Assembly (NCBI GenBank): GCA_963797835.1
Contig: CAWCRN010000027.1
Span: 310,001-374,000 of the forward strand
Source: JBDTSW01 sp963797835
GTDB taxonomy: Bacteria > Actinomycetota > Thermoleophilia > Solirubrobacterales > 70-9
Length of the DNA stretch: 64,000 nt
Direction of reading: 5' to 3'
The translations under genes and the position numbers were made by a program. Under the pieces are notes generated by a model. It was not told where the DNA came from and ran no database searches. It worked only from the letters and a program-made list of their open reading frames with translations. Shown piece after piece: positions 19,556 through 28,916 of the stretch; positions within the stretch are counted from its first letter, which is position 1, and each line of letters starts with the position of its first letter.

Positions 19556-20277
19556 TCACCTCCTCTCGGTCGCCGTGAATCTCAGGCCGGCATCGGCCAG
19601 GTGGGCGCGAAGCTTCTGGCGAGCGTCGTGGACGGTCTTGTAGAGGGCGCCCCGGGTGGTCTCTAGACGCTGGGCAAGGACGTCGATCGGCACCTCGTTG
19701 AGGACGATGGCGACGAGGACTTCGCGCTGGTGCGGGGATAGCTACGGCTCGATCGCCTTGCCGACCTCGCCCAGGAGTCGCGGACCTCCGTCTCGCCGGC
19801 CACGGACTCTCGGGCTTCGGCGAAGCGCGACCACTGCTCGGGCTCCAGCGGAACCTCGCGTCCTTGCCAGGCGCGACGGCGCAGCTTTACCGCTGCCTCG
19901 AGGAGGGCGAACTTGTAGGCCCAGGTGGTGAAACGGCTCTCGCCGCGATAGGTGTCGAGCTTGCCCAGGATCGCCACCAGGGCATCGTCGGCCGCCTGAT
20001 GGGCCAGATCGTCGAAGTCACCGCCGCGCAGGTGTGGGAGGCTCCCGCGCCTGCGCTCGATCTCGAAGCGCGCAGCGCGGAGCAGCATGACGTGCAGCCG
20101 TCGGCGCGACTCGTCGCCGCGTGCCCCCTTGGCGCGGAGGCCCAGGGCCCAGGCGCGCGACTCGGCGTCCGGGCCGGGCACGGGCGGAGCTTGTTCTGAG
20201 GCTGGCGTATCCAAGGCAGGCGGTAACAAGACGCTAGCTGCCGGTCGCATATCTGAGTTTGTGACGTTTTCCGCCAA
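19556..20277 (-). CDS. ECF-like sigma-70 family RNA polymerase sigma factor (disrupted 3' part)
   Basis: The N-terminal and region 2 part reads clearly (DDLAHQAADDALVAILGKLDTYRGESRFTTWAY, the sigma2 core). Near 19790 the frame shifts and an in-frame TAG appears at about 19743. The remaining 3' sequence, with SPHQREVLVAIVLNEVPIDV and LETTRGALYKTVHDARQKL, is a normal sigma region 4 ending TGA 19556-19558. The start is uncertain (TTG 20277 or a later ATG about 27 nt in). It pairs with the downstream zinc-finger protein. The damage could be error or real decay. Confidence 0.7.
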
Positions 20278-20312
20278 GTTCTTACCCGGGGCCGTCCCCT
20301 AGACGTAAGAAC
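20278..20312. promoter_or_regulatory. Perfect inverted repeat between divergent sigma-factor and reductase genes
   Basis: GTTCTTAC (20278-20285) and GTAAGAAC (20305-20312) are an exact 8-bp inverted repeat separated by 19 bp that itself contains GGGG/CCCC. It lies immediately upstream of the sigma gene and 76 bp upstream of the FAD reductase ATG, a position suited to an operator controlling both. The regulator is unknown. Confidence 0.4.
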
Positions 20313-20387
20313 CATGCGGCAGCGAGCGCATACAGGGAACAGGCCCCCAGACAGGCGGGGCGTCGAGCCAGCCGCGAAAGGAGCGAG

Positions 20388-21622
20388 ATGAGCCAACATC
20401 AGGAGACCTTCGTCATCGTCGGCGCCGGCCTCGCTGGAGCGAAGGCAGCGGAGACCCTGCGAGCAGAGGGATTCGACGGTCGCCTCGTGGTCCTCGGCGA
20501 CGAGCCGACCGCCCGTACGAGCGCCCACCGCTCTCCAAGGACTACCTGCGCGGCGAGACGGCCAAGCGCCCATACGTGCACGGGGTCGGCTTCTACGAGG
20601 AGAACGCCATCGAGCTTTGGTGCTCGGCCCGGGTCACCGGCATCGACACGGGCCTGCGGGAGCTACTGCTCGAGGGCGATCGCCGACTGGGCTACGACCG
20701 CCTGCTCATCACCACTGGGGCGGTGCCGCGGCGGCTCGACGTACCGGGCAAGGACCTCGACGGCATCCACTACCTGCGGACCGTCACCGATTCGGAGCGG
20801 ATCGGTGAACGGATCGAGCGGGGTGGGCCGCTGGTGGTGGTCGGCTCGGGGTGGATCGGGGCCGAGATCGCCGCCTCGGCCCGGCAGAAGGGATGCGAGA
20901 TGACGATGATCCAGATGGCCTCGCTCCACCTGGAGCAGGTGCTCGGGCCCGAGGTGGGTCAGATCTACCTCGACATCCACCGCGACCACGGGATCGAGTT
21001 CCTGCCCGAGACGACGGTTGATCACTTCGAGGGCGGTCGCTCGGTCGAGCGCGTGCTGACGCGAGACGGGGCCCTGATCGAGAGCGACTTCGTCGTCGTC
21101 GGAATCGGCGTCGCCCCCCGCGTCGGGCTGGCCGAGGGCGCCGGCATTCGCGTGGACGACGGCATCCTCGTCGACGAGGGACTCGCGACCAGCGCCGCGG
21201 GGGTATTCGCCGCCGGGGACGTTGCCAACGCCCGACACCCCTTCTACGGGCGGCATCTTCGGGTCGAGCACTGGGCCAACGCCCTCAACCAGGGGCCTGC
21301 TGCGGCGAGGGCGATGCTCGGGCAAGACGTCTCCTACGACGAGCTCCCCTACTTCTTCAGCGACAGTACGACGTCGGGATGGAGTACAGCGGCTTCGCCA
21401 CCAGCTGGGACGAGGTGGTCTTCCGCGGAGACGTCCCGGGCCGCGAGTTCATCGCCTTCTGGCTCGAACATGGCAGAGTCGTGGCCGCGATGAACGTCAA
21501 CGTCTGGGACGTCCATGACACCCTCCGGGAGCTGATCCGCTCCGCCCTCGCGCTTATCCCCACAGGCTCGCCGATCCAACGTCCCATCGACGGGCTCGTC
21601 GCGAGACGACGGCCGGCCGATG
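20388..21622 (+). CDS. FAD-dependent pyridine nucleotide-disulfide oxidoreductase (ferredoxin reductase-like, frameshifted)
   Basis: ATG 20388 with AAAGGAG 6 bases upstream. The FAD motif IVGAGLAGAKAAE is at the N-terminus, and the NAD(P)H motif VVVGSGWIGAEIA and the FAD-binding GVFAAGDVAN follow. Frame breaks lie near 20515, 21365 and about 21570-21600; the repaired pieces join in family order, with the C-terminal domain YSGFATSWDEVVFRGD. Repaired length is about 410 aa, as in rubredoxin/ferredoxin reductases. The 3' end abuts or overlaps folE at 21620. The electron-acceptor partner is unknown. Confidence 0.8.
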
Positions 21623-22249
21623 AGCGGGCGGAACGGCCTCGTGGGCCTCTCGCGGAACGGCAACTCGCCCGAGGCCGCGGAGCCGAAGGGCGTGGACCTC
21701 GTCTCCGCGGAGCACGCTGCGGCCGAGCTCCTCGCGGCCCTGGGAGCGGATGTCGACTCCGACCACTTGCGCGAGACGCCGCGCCGCGTGGCCGAAGGCC
21801 TACGCCGAGCTGCTCTCGTCAACCGCCGATCAACGCACCAACTTTCCAACGACGAGGGCTACGACGAGCTCGTCCTCGTGCGCGACATCCCGTTCCAGTC
21901 GTTGTGCGCTGCACCACCTCCTTCCCTTCCACGGGGCGGCCCACGTCGCCTAGCTGCCCGGCGAGCGGATCATCGGACTCGCGAATCTCGGCCGGGTCGT
22001 CGACCTCTTAGCGCCGAGCTCCAGGTCCAGGAACGCATGACGACCCAGATCGCTGACTGGCTGGAGGAGCACCTGAGGCCGCGTGGCGTCGGCGTCATCG
22101 TCGAGGCAGAGCACCTGTGCATGTCGTTGCGCGGGGTCCAGAAGCCCGGCTCGCTCACCGTCACCTCTGCTCTGCGAGGCTCGGTCAGGGATGACCCTCG
22201 GACCCGGCAGGAGTTCCTGGGCCTCGTGCGCACCGACCGTGCTCGTTAG
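21620..22249 (+). CDS. folE: GTP cyclohydrolase I (several frameshifts)
   Basis: ATG 21620. Family pieces appear in order across three frames: HLRETPRRVAE, AYAELLS, GYDELVLVRDIPFQSLC, HHLLPFHGAAHVA, QVQERMTTQIADWLEEHL and VGVIVEAEHLCMSLRGVQKPGSLTVTSALRG. The zinc ligands (Cys in FQSLC, His, Cys in HLCMS) are all present. Breaks lie near 21795, 21830, 21905 and 21960-22010. It converts GTP to dihydroneopterin triphosphate, the first step of folate/pterin synthesis. Whether this copy is functional depends on whether the indels are real. Confidence 0.8.
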   Translation: MSGRNGLVGLSRNGNSPEAAEPKGVDLVSAEHAAAELLAALGADVDSDHLRETPRRVAEGLRRAALVNRRSTHQLSNDEGYDELVLVRDIPFQSLCAAPPPSLPRGGPRRLAARRADHRTRESRPGRRPLSAELQVQERMTTQIADWLEEHLRPRGVGVIVEAEHLCMSLRGVQKPGSLTVTSALRGSVRDDPRTRQEFLGLVRTDRAR

Positions 22250-22271
22250 TGGGCGAGGTGCCGCGAGGCCT

Positions 22272-23206
22272 CTAGCTCGTCACGACGGCGTCGCGGATCG
22301 CCTCGGCGGTGACGCTCGCTGCGATCGTCTGCGTCTGCAGCACCGTGAAGCGGTCGGCCGGCGGATCGGCGCCCGAGGCGAGGCAGAAGACCACGTCCCC
22401 GTCCACGTCGCTGAACACGGGCTCGACGGCCCGGGCGACCCCGGCGGAGGCCGAGCGCGCCACCCGCGTGCACCCCGTCTTGTCGAGCGGCGCGTCGGTC
22501 ATCACACACACAAGCGTGGTGTTTCCGGGCTGCGTCTTGAACGGGTCGGGCGGCTCCTCCATCGCCGCGATCGCCTCGGCCGTCCGGACCGCCCCGCCCT
22601 CTCGGAGCCGGCCAAAGCGAGCGGCGCACCGTCCGCGCCGACGATGTCGCCGAACGGGTTCGCGACCGCCAGCGCCGCCACCGTCACGCCGCCCGCTCCC
22701 CGCGCCGCCGCGTAGCCGATGCCGGAAGCCACCGCCTGCTCGCGGCCCAGTAGCTTGCTCGCCGCGGTGCCCGACCCGGCCCCCACCTGCCCGCGGTCGG
22801 GCACGCCCTCCTTCGCCGCCTCGCAGGCCGCACGGCCGGCGATCGCGTCGGGACGTGCCGCGGCGTCGCCCTCGGCGAGGTCGTAGACGATCGCGGCCGG
22901 CACGATCGGGACAAGCCCCGCGGGCGTGGGATAGCCGATCCCGTGCTCCTCGAGCCAGCGCATGACGCCGTCGGCGGCAGCGAGGCCGTAGGCGCTGCCG
23001 CCGGCGAAGGTCATCGCGCTGACCCGGTCGGTGCCGGCGAACGGGCTCACGACATCCGTCTCGCGCGTTCCCGGGCCCCCGCCCCTCACGTCCACCCCGC
23101 CGCGCGCGCCCTCGGGGGCGATGACCACGGTGCACCCGGTTCGCCCGGCCGGGTCGCTCCAGTGCCCGACGCGGAAGCCGGCCGGGGGCGGCGGGGGCCC
23201 GCTCAC
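22272..23206 (-). CDS. P1-family (DmpA/S58) peptidase, one frameshift
   Basis: GTG 23206 overlaps the mutM stop (GTGA). The sequence has RVGHWSDPAGRTGCTVV, GVDVRGGGPGTRETD, the FAGGSAYGLAAADGVMRWLEE block and GAGSGTAASKLLG, hallmarks of the DmpA/ornithine acetyltransferase-like fold with N-terminal nucleophile. The frame breaks near 22605. The rest (FKTQPGNTTLVCVMTDAPLDK) ends at 22272. Such enzymes cleave N-terminal D- or beta-amino acids from short peptides. The substrate here is unknown. Confidence 0.8.
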
Positions 23207-24068
23207 CGCCGGGCGCTCCGCTTGCGGCGCCGGCGCAGGCGCGTCTGGCAGCCGGGGCAGAAGTACGTGGAACGTCCACTCACGACGATCCGCCGGATCT
23301 CGGTCCCGCACCTGGGGCATTCCTCGCCCTCGCGGGTGTGGACGAGGAACTCGTCCTGCATCGAGCCGCGCTCGCCGCGGGCATCGCGGTAGTCGTCGAT
23401 GGACGAGCCACCGCTGTCGAGAGCCACCTCGAGCGTCTCGACGATCGACTCCGTCAGGGCCTCCGCGTGCTCGATCCGCATCGACCCGGCCGGCGAGAGC
23501 GGGTGAAGCTCGGCGCGGTGAAGCGCCTCGTCGGCGTAGATGTTGCCGATCCCCGCGACCCGGTCCTGCGTGAGCAGGAACGACTTCAGCGGCGCGGTGC
23601 GCCCGGCGGCGAGGTGAAGCAGCGCGTCCGGCGTCAGCTCGTCCGACAGAGGCTCGATCCCCAGCCGGGCCGCAAGGTAGGCGTCGGCGTCCGCGCCCTG
23701 GAGCGCGACCGCGTGCCCGAACCGGCGTGCGTCGGTGAAGAGCAGCTCCGAGCCGTCGTCCAGCTCGAGGCGTGCGCGCAGGAAGCAGCGGCTGCTCGTG
23801 CCGGCTCATCGGCAGCCCGGAGCAGCAGGTTGCCCGTCATCCGCAGGTGCATGATCAGCGCCCAGCCCCCGTCGAGGCGCAGGATCAGGTACTTGCCGCG
23901 GCGGTCAACCGCCTCGACGCGTCGCCCCGCGACCGCCTGCTCGAGGCGGCTCGGCGGGTCCGGCCGCGTCCAGCGCTCGTCGAAGACCTCGACGTCGGTG
24001 ATCGTCCGCCCGACGACCTCGGGCGCGAGCTGTCGGCGAATGGTCTCGACCTCCGGCAGCTCGGGCAT
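23203..24068 (-). CDS. mutM: Formamidopyrimidine-DNA glycosylase (one frameshift)
   Basis: ATG 24068 begins MPELPEVETIRR, with the catalytic Pro2 and Glu3. The conserved Lys region is LLLHLRMTG-like (ALIMHLRMTGNLL). The frame breaks near 23800. Downstream are the helix-two-turn-helix QDRVAGIGNIYADEALHRA and the zinc finger CPRCGTE...CPGCQ. About 288 aa when joined. It excises 8-oxoguanine and FaPy lesions and nicks the strand. It overlaps the P1 peptidase gene. Confidence 0.92.
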
Positions 24069-24089
24069 ACCCCAAGCCTACGAGGGGAG

Positions 24090-24514
24090 CTAGCCGTTGC
24101 GGCGATAGGTGATCTCGAGGTCGGGCTTCCATTCCGACGGCTCTTCGGCGAGCTCCCAGGTTCCGCTCAACGCCTCGCCGTCCTCGCTGAAGGTCGCCTC
24201 GAGGCGTTGGTCGAAGCCCGGCGCGTCGCGTGAGAGTCGCCACACGTCGCCCTCGAGCTCCGGCTCGTAGACCCGGTGCACCCCGCGCGAGTCGAAGTAG
24301 CTCATGCAGAGCCTGTCGTCGACCACGCCGATTATCGAGATGGAGTCCGGGAAGTCCGGGTGGTCGTTGCGCGCCCGGGAGATCAGGAAGCGCTCGCCCT
24401 CCAGCCATTCGAACGTCGACGCACCGTGGACAACGAGGTCGGGAAACGCGGGTGGCGAGCTTCGGTCGTCCACTGGCCCACCAGCCTCCCCAGGCCCTGG
24501 ATGTCCGCACCCAT
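24090..24514 (-). CDS. Unknown protein, DUF1579/lipocalin-like beta-barrel (frameshifted at 5' end)
   Basis: ATG 24514 gives MGADIQGLGRLVGQWTTEA. The frame breaks near 24455 and continues as FPDLVVHGASTFEWLEGERFLISRA to 24090. The order LVGQWTTE...STFEWLEGERFL...LEGDVWRL...SGTWELAEE matches small lipocalin-like proteins that report on bound lipid or haem. About 141 aa. It has no signal peptide. Function is unknown. Confidence 0.65.
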
Positions 24515-24542
24515 CGAGGAGCTCGTTCCCGGGCGACGCGTT

Positions 24543-25810
24543 CTATTCAGCCACAGCCAACGGTGACGCCCCGCCCACCAGGGCCTCGATCTCGGCGACG
24601 ACACGGTCTTCCGCCGTCTCCTCAGCGATTGCGCCCGCGATGCCGCCGGCCGCCTCGCGATAACCCGGCTCAGCAACCCCGGCGCGAACCGCCCGGCGAT
24701 CGCCTCGGGATCGGCGGGGGAGTCGAGCCTGATTCCGGCACCGCGATGCTCCACCCGAGCGGCGACATCGAGCTGGTCGCGACCCATCGGCAGGCACACC
24801 ACGGGGACGCCAGCCGCGAGCGCCTTGATCGTCGTCCCGTGGCCGCAGTGCGTGATCACGGCTGCCGCCTCGCGCAGCACCTCCGCGTGAGGGGCGGACG
24901 CCACGACCTGCACGTTGTCGGTTCCCGGGACCTCGCAGGGATCGATGCCCTTGCCGATCGTGACCAGCCCGCGCACCGGGAGCGCGTCGAGTGCCGCGAC
25001 GATCCGCTTGAGCAGGTCCTCCTGGTTCTGATAGTCCGAACTGAGGCCGGCAAGCACGAGCGGCTCGTCGCCGGGCGGCGGCGTCCACTACTCCGCCCAG
25101 GACGGGTCGTCCAGGCGGGGGCCGACGTGCTTCACGTTCGGCGGCAGCTCGCCCATGAAGTCGAACGCCGAGCTCGTCATGACCAGCGTCAGCGCCGCGC
25201 TTCGGTACTGGTCGAGCACATGCTCCAGGGGCTCGAGCCCCTGCTCGGCGCGCGCGGCATTCAGCGCCGGCAACGCCTCGTCCCAGACCGCCATGCCGAA
25301 CTCGCCGGCGACGCGATCCCGCTCACGCTCTTCCTCGGTCTCGGCCGGAAGGAAGCCCTGGCCGAACGGAGGGACGCCCGGGGCGGGCACGACGTTGATC
25401 GTGGGGTTCAGCACCACGCAGGGGACGCCGGCACCCTCCGCCGCGACCTGCCCGCCGAAGAGCAGTAGCTCCGTCAGCAGACAGTCGGCGGGGCGGCGCT
25501 CCAGCTCGTCGCGGATGTCGGCGGCGAACAGGGCCGCGGGACCGACGGCCAGACGGTCGCGCATCTGCGCGAAGCCCTCCGGCCCGGCCTCCCAGTCACG
25601 GACGAAGTCGCCGTCGCGGCCAGGCATTTCCCGGATCGGGGCGCGGGTCCAGCCGATGTGCTCGGCACCGGTCGCTTCGACGTCGGGACGCAGCCCGGGA
25701 TCGGCCATTACGCGGACGTTGTGGCCACGGGCGACGAGCGCGCTTGCCACGCTCATCAGGGGCGGCGTCGTGCCGGCCCCGTCCCAGGTCGTCATCAGGA
25801 TCTCTGTCAT
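24543..25810 (-). CDS. MGT-type glycosyltransferase with an in-frame TAG and a frameshift
   Basis: ATG 25810 (MTEILMTTWDGAG) with GAGGAGG upstream. The N-terminal acceptor domain runs to an in-frame TAG at 25088-25090. The same frame then continues with the donor domain (LVLAGLSSDYQNQEDLL, VITHCGHGTTIKALAAGVPVVCLPMGRDQ). A second break near 24650 leads to the C-terminal helix ending 24543. If repaired, about 422 aa. The CGHGT motif binds UDP-sugar. It follows tetR by 10 bp, so it is probably induced by the ligand of that repressor, as in antibiotic-glycosylating resistance genes. The stop may be sequence error or real inactivation. Confidence 0.75.
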
Positions 25811-25820
25811 CTCAGCCTCC

Positions 25821-26411
25821 TCAGGCATTCTCGTGAAGCGCGGCTACCAGCTCGCGCATGGCGGTGATGGTCTGGTTCCTGTCAAGTCCCTTGTCGCGGC
25901 GAAGCAGCTTCCACGAGTACACGTCCGTCACCACGACGAGCTGGGCGATCCGGCGGGCTCGGGCCTTGCCCCGAAGGCCGGCCATCGCCGCCGGGAACAT
26001 CCGCTCCACCCAGGCCTGATGCCCTGCCCGGCCCATCTCCATGAATGACTTGACCTCGGGCACCCGATCCTCGACCGCGAGCATCCGGATGTTCGCGTCC
26101 CCGTTTCGCTCGTAGTCGTCGACGAGCGTGGTGATCGCTACCTCGATGTCGTCGGGCTCCGGGCTCCAGCGAAACTCGTCGATGTCGGTCGCCACTTTCT
26201 GGAGCGCGGCGGTGAACAGCTCCGCCTTGGACGCGAAGTGGTTGCTGACGGTCTGGAGGGCTACGCCGGCGTCCTTCGCGATGCCGCGAACGGTGACGTC
26301 CTCGTACCAGTCGTCCGTGAACGCGGCTAGCGCGGCATCGACTATCCGCTCCCGGGTCGCCTCGGCGGCAGCCGCCCTGGTAGACATTCGATAGGCCCGT
26401 GTACTACTCAT
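25821..26411 (-). CDS. TetR-family repressor of the adjacent glycosyltransferase
   Basis: The helix-turn-helix is near the N-terminus (VTVRGIAKDAGVALQTVSNHFASKAELF). The ligand domain is divergent, as usual. Start ATG 26411 fits a leaderless transcript from the promoter just upstream. ATG 26387 (MSTRAAAAEATRERI) is an alternative, and TTG 26447 lies in the -35 box. The stop lies 10 bp before the glycosyltransferase ATG, so the two form an operon. The inverted repeat over the promoter indicates autorepression. Confidence 0.85.
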   Translation of the reverse strand: MSSTRAYRMSTRAAAAEATRERIVDAALAAFTDDWYEDVTVRGIAKDAGVALQTVSNHFASKAELFTAALQKVATDIDEFRWSPEPDDIEVAITTLVDDYERNGDANIRMLAVEDRVPEVKSFMEMGRAGHQAWVERMFPAAMAGLRGKARARRIAQLVVVTDVYSWKLLRRDKGLDRNQTITAMRELVAALHENA

Positions 26412-26414
26412 TAG

Positions 26415-26447
26415 GACAACGGTACATCTAAATTCGGACGTTGTCAA
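26415..26447 (-). promoter_or_regulatory. tetR promoter with overlapping operator palindrome
   Basis: Minus strand has -35 TTGACA (26447-26442), 17 bp, and -10 TACCGT (26424-26419). An exact 7-bp inverted repeat GACAACG (26445-26439) / CGTTGTC (26421-26415) covers both elements. Repressor bound here would block polymerase, the usual TetR autoregulation. Confidence 0.7.
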
Positions 26448-26464
26448 CCCCTGCCCAATGAGGC

Positions 26465-26505
26465 TGTCCTGTTCTGGTGTTGCTGCGCAACAGCCAGGCA
26501 GGACA
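26465..26505 (-). terminator. Two-tier hairpin after xerD, likely terminator
   Basis: Outer stem TGTCCTG (26465-26471) pairs with CAGGACA (26499-26505). An inner stem CTGGTGTTG pairs with CAACA-G-CCAG around loop CTGCG. It lies 20 bp past the xerD stop and before the tetR promoter. There is no T-run, so it may be a factor-dependent or bidirectional stop. Confidence 0.45.
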
Positions 26506-26524
26506 ACCTGCCGTTCGGACGCGC

Positions 26525-27499
26525 TTAGTCAGCCACGGCGCGCGGATGGGCCTTGAAGTAGACCTCCTTGATCCGCTCGCCGGAGAGGTGGGTGTAGAGC
26601 TGGGTCGTCGAGACGTCGGCGTGGCCGAGCATCTCCTGGACCGAGCGTAGGTCGCAGCCGCCGGACAGCAGATGCGTCGCGAAGCTGTGGCGCAGGGTGT
26701 GGGGGCTCATCTTGCCCTCGAGGCCGACGAGCTTGGCGTGGCGCTGGATGATCTTGTAGAGGCCCTGGCGGGTGAGCGAGCCGCCGCGGAAGTTCACGAA
26801 CAGCTTGCCCTCCTGCTTGGAGCCCACCAGCTCGGGCCGGCCGGAGCGGAGGTACCGTGAGGCCGCCGCGGCGGCCTCCCTCCCAACGGGCACCATCCGC
26901 TCCTTCGACCCCTTGCCGCGGGGCCGCACGAATCCACGCCTCAGGTCGAGGTCGGTGACCTCGAGGCCGACCGCCTCGGACGCGCGCAGGCCGCAGCCGT
27001 ACATCAGCTCCAGCAGCGCCCGGTCGCGAAGCGCGATCGGGTCCGCACCCTTTGCGGTCTCCAGCAGGCGCTTGACCTCGGCGTAGGAGAGGACGTGGGG
27101 AAGCTTGCGGCTGCGCGCGGGCGGGCTGAGCGACGCGGTCGGGTCGTCGGCGATCAGCTCCTCGCGCCGCAGGTGCCGGTAGAACGAGCGAAGCGCCGCC
27201 GTCTTGCGGTTGATCGTGGCCGGGGAGCAGGGCGGGTGCTTCTCGCCGTCGCCGTTGGGCCGCCCCGTCGCGAGGTCGGCCAGGAAGTCCGAGACGTCCG
27301 CCCGACCGGCCTCCGTCGCGCCCACCCCGCGCCCGGCGAGGAAGACCCCGTACTGGAGCAGGTCGGTCCGGTACGCGTCGAGGGTGTTGCGCGCCAGGCC
27401 GCGCTCGAACTCGAGGTATGCCAGGAAGTCGAGCACGAGCGCCTCGAACCGGGCCTCGATCTTGGGCTTGACCTCGGGGGGCCTGACGGCGACTGCCAT
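26525..27499 (-). CDS. xerD: Tyrosine recombinase XerD
   Basis: 324 aa, ATG 27499. The SAM-like N-terminal domain contains FLAYLEFERGLARNTLDAYRTDL. The catalytic residues appear in order: Arg in YGCGLRASEAVGL, Lys in RGKGSKERMVPVG, HxxR in PHTLRHSFATHLL, the His of LGHADVSTTQLYTH, and the nucleophile Tyr in that same motif. It resolves chromosome dimers at dif with XerC. Its position at the end of the tlyA-recN-pyrG-NUDIX operon matches actinobacteria. It is intact. Confidence 0.95.
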   Translation of the reverse strand: MAVAVRPPEVKPKIEARFEALVLDFLAYLEFERGLARNTLDAYRTDLLQYGVFLAGRGVGATEAGRADVSDFLADLATGRPNGDGEKHPPCSPATINRKTAALRSFYRHLRREELIADDPTASLSPPARSRKLPHVLSYAEVKRLLETAKGADPIALRDRALLELMYGCGLRASEAVGLEVTDLDLRRGFVRPRGKGSKERMVPVGREAAAAASRYLRSGRPELVGSKQEGKLFVNFRGGSLTRQGLYKIIQRHAKLVGLEGKMSPHTLRHSFATHLLSGGCDLRSVQEMLGHADVSTTQLYTHLSGERIKEVYFKAHPRAVAD

Positions 27500-27561
27500 G
27501 CCCGGGTGGTTCTTGCCGCGCCTCGGCCTCCCTGCCCCTGCACGCAGGCGTGCGCGGCGAC

Positions 27562-28391
27562 CTAGCTGCGGGCGATCAGCCAGGCCACGATCTCGTCGAT
27601 GATCGCGTCCTGCTCGGGCTCGTTCAGGATCTCGTGGCGCAGGCCCGGGTAGATGTGGAGCGTCTTGTCGTGCGAGGAGGCAAGCTCGTCGACCAGGCGA
27701 CTGCCGCTGGGGGGCGTCAGCCGGTCGTCGGCCCCGTGCAGGATGAGGAGGGGCAGGGTCAGCGCCGGCAGGCGCCTGGGGAAGCTCATCCCGGCCTGCT
27801 CCAGCGCGACGATCGACGCCGCCGGGAACGAGCCATGGAAGTTGAGTGGGTCCTCGTCGTACGCGCTGACCACCTCGGGGTCGCGGCTGACCGTCTCGGG
27901 ATCGACCTTGAAGATCCCGCGCCCGGGCGCCACCCGGGCGACCGCCCGGGCCGCCATCCGCACCGGCGTCTTCTGGTCCAGCGCCGCCAGCGCCCCCGAG
28001 AGGACCAGCCCCGACAGCTCGTCCTGGTGGTCGCACGCGTAGTCAAGGCCGACCGCGGCGCCCATGCTGTGCGCCAGCAGGAACGGCCGCGGTGCCGGCA
28101 CGGCCCCGGCGGCGATGGCCACCATCCGGCGCAGGTCGGCGGCGAGCGGGTCCACCGAGTCGAAGCGCATCCGCTCGCCCCCCGACAGCCCGTGGCCGCG
28201 GTGGTCGAGCGCGAAGACCTCGTAACCCGCCTCGCCGAGGCGCCGCGCGACGTGGTCGTAGCGGCCGGAGTGCTCGCCGCCGCCGTGCGAGATCACCACC
28301 GCGGCGCGAGGCGGGCCCTGCGGGGGCCAGGTGCGGTAGCGGATCTCGACGCCGCCCTCGCCCTCGAAGCTGCCTTCCCCGGGCCGCTCAT
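27562..28391 (-). CDS. Alpha/beta hydrolase, monoacylglycerol lipase-like (frameshift at 5' end)
   Basis: The main frame reads VVISHGGGEHSGRYDHVARRL, FALDHRGHGLSGG, the nucleophile elbow LLAHSMGAAVGLDYA, the catalytic Asp in LILHGADDRLTPP and His in YPGLRHEILNEP. ATG 28391 overlaps the NUDIX stop region and joins this frame if one C is missing near 28380. Otherwise GTG 28299 would start. It likely hydrolyses acylglycerol or related esters. Confidence 0.8.
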
Positions 28392-28392
28392 C

Positions 28393-28916
28393 TCACGAAG
28401 CCTCGCTGATCTGGCGGAGCAGGAGCAGCCCGATCAGCGACTTCGAGTCGCCGCACTCGGCGATCGCCCCGTCCAGGTCGGCGAGCGGCCAGGGCACGAC
28501 CTCGATCCGCTCGGCGGGGTCGGGCTGGACTCCCGCGTCCTCGAGCCCGGTGGCGAGGAACACCGTCACCTCCTCCTCCGCGAATCCGGGGCTGGTGTAG
28601 AAGCGCTTCAGCTCGCGCCACTCGCCGCGCCCGCAGCGAGATCTCCTCGGCCAGCTCCCGCTGGGCGCACTCGAGCGGCGTCTCGCCGGCACGTCCAGCT
28701 TCCCGGCGGGCAGCTCGAGCAGGCGGGCTCGCCGACGGCCTCACGCGGCTGGCGGACCAGGTAGACGTGCTCCTCGTCGTGCGCGACGATTGCGACCGCG
28801 CCGGGATGGCCGACCACTTCGCGCTCCGAGACGGTGCCGTCGTCGTATCGAACGAGTCGATCCGGACCGTGGCGATCGGGCCCTCGTAGACGATCCTCGA
28901 GCCGACCGCGCCTCAC
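28393..28916 (-). CDS. NUDIX hydrolase, ADP-ribose pyrophosphatase-like (frameshifted)
   Basis: GTG 28916 overlaps the DUF3866 stop (GTGA). Pieces in order are YDDGTVSEREVVGHPGAVAI, VYLVRQPREAVGEPA, the Nudix box pieces ECAQRELAEEISLRA and FYTSPGFAEEEVTVFLATGLE, ending ISEAS at 28393. Breaks lie near 28890, 28725, 28690 and 28630. It would hydrolyse ADP-ribose-type nucleoside diphosphates. The same neighbour of xerD is known from Mycobacterium. Confidence 0.8.

Noticed and set aside
24543..25810. Stop-codon recoding (pyrrolysine or other) at the in-frame TAG of the glycosyltransferase
   Set aside because: No recoding machinery or downstream element is visible and a one-base error or nonsense mutation is simpler.
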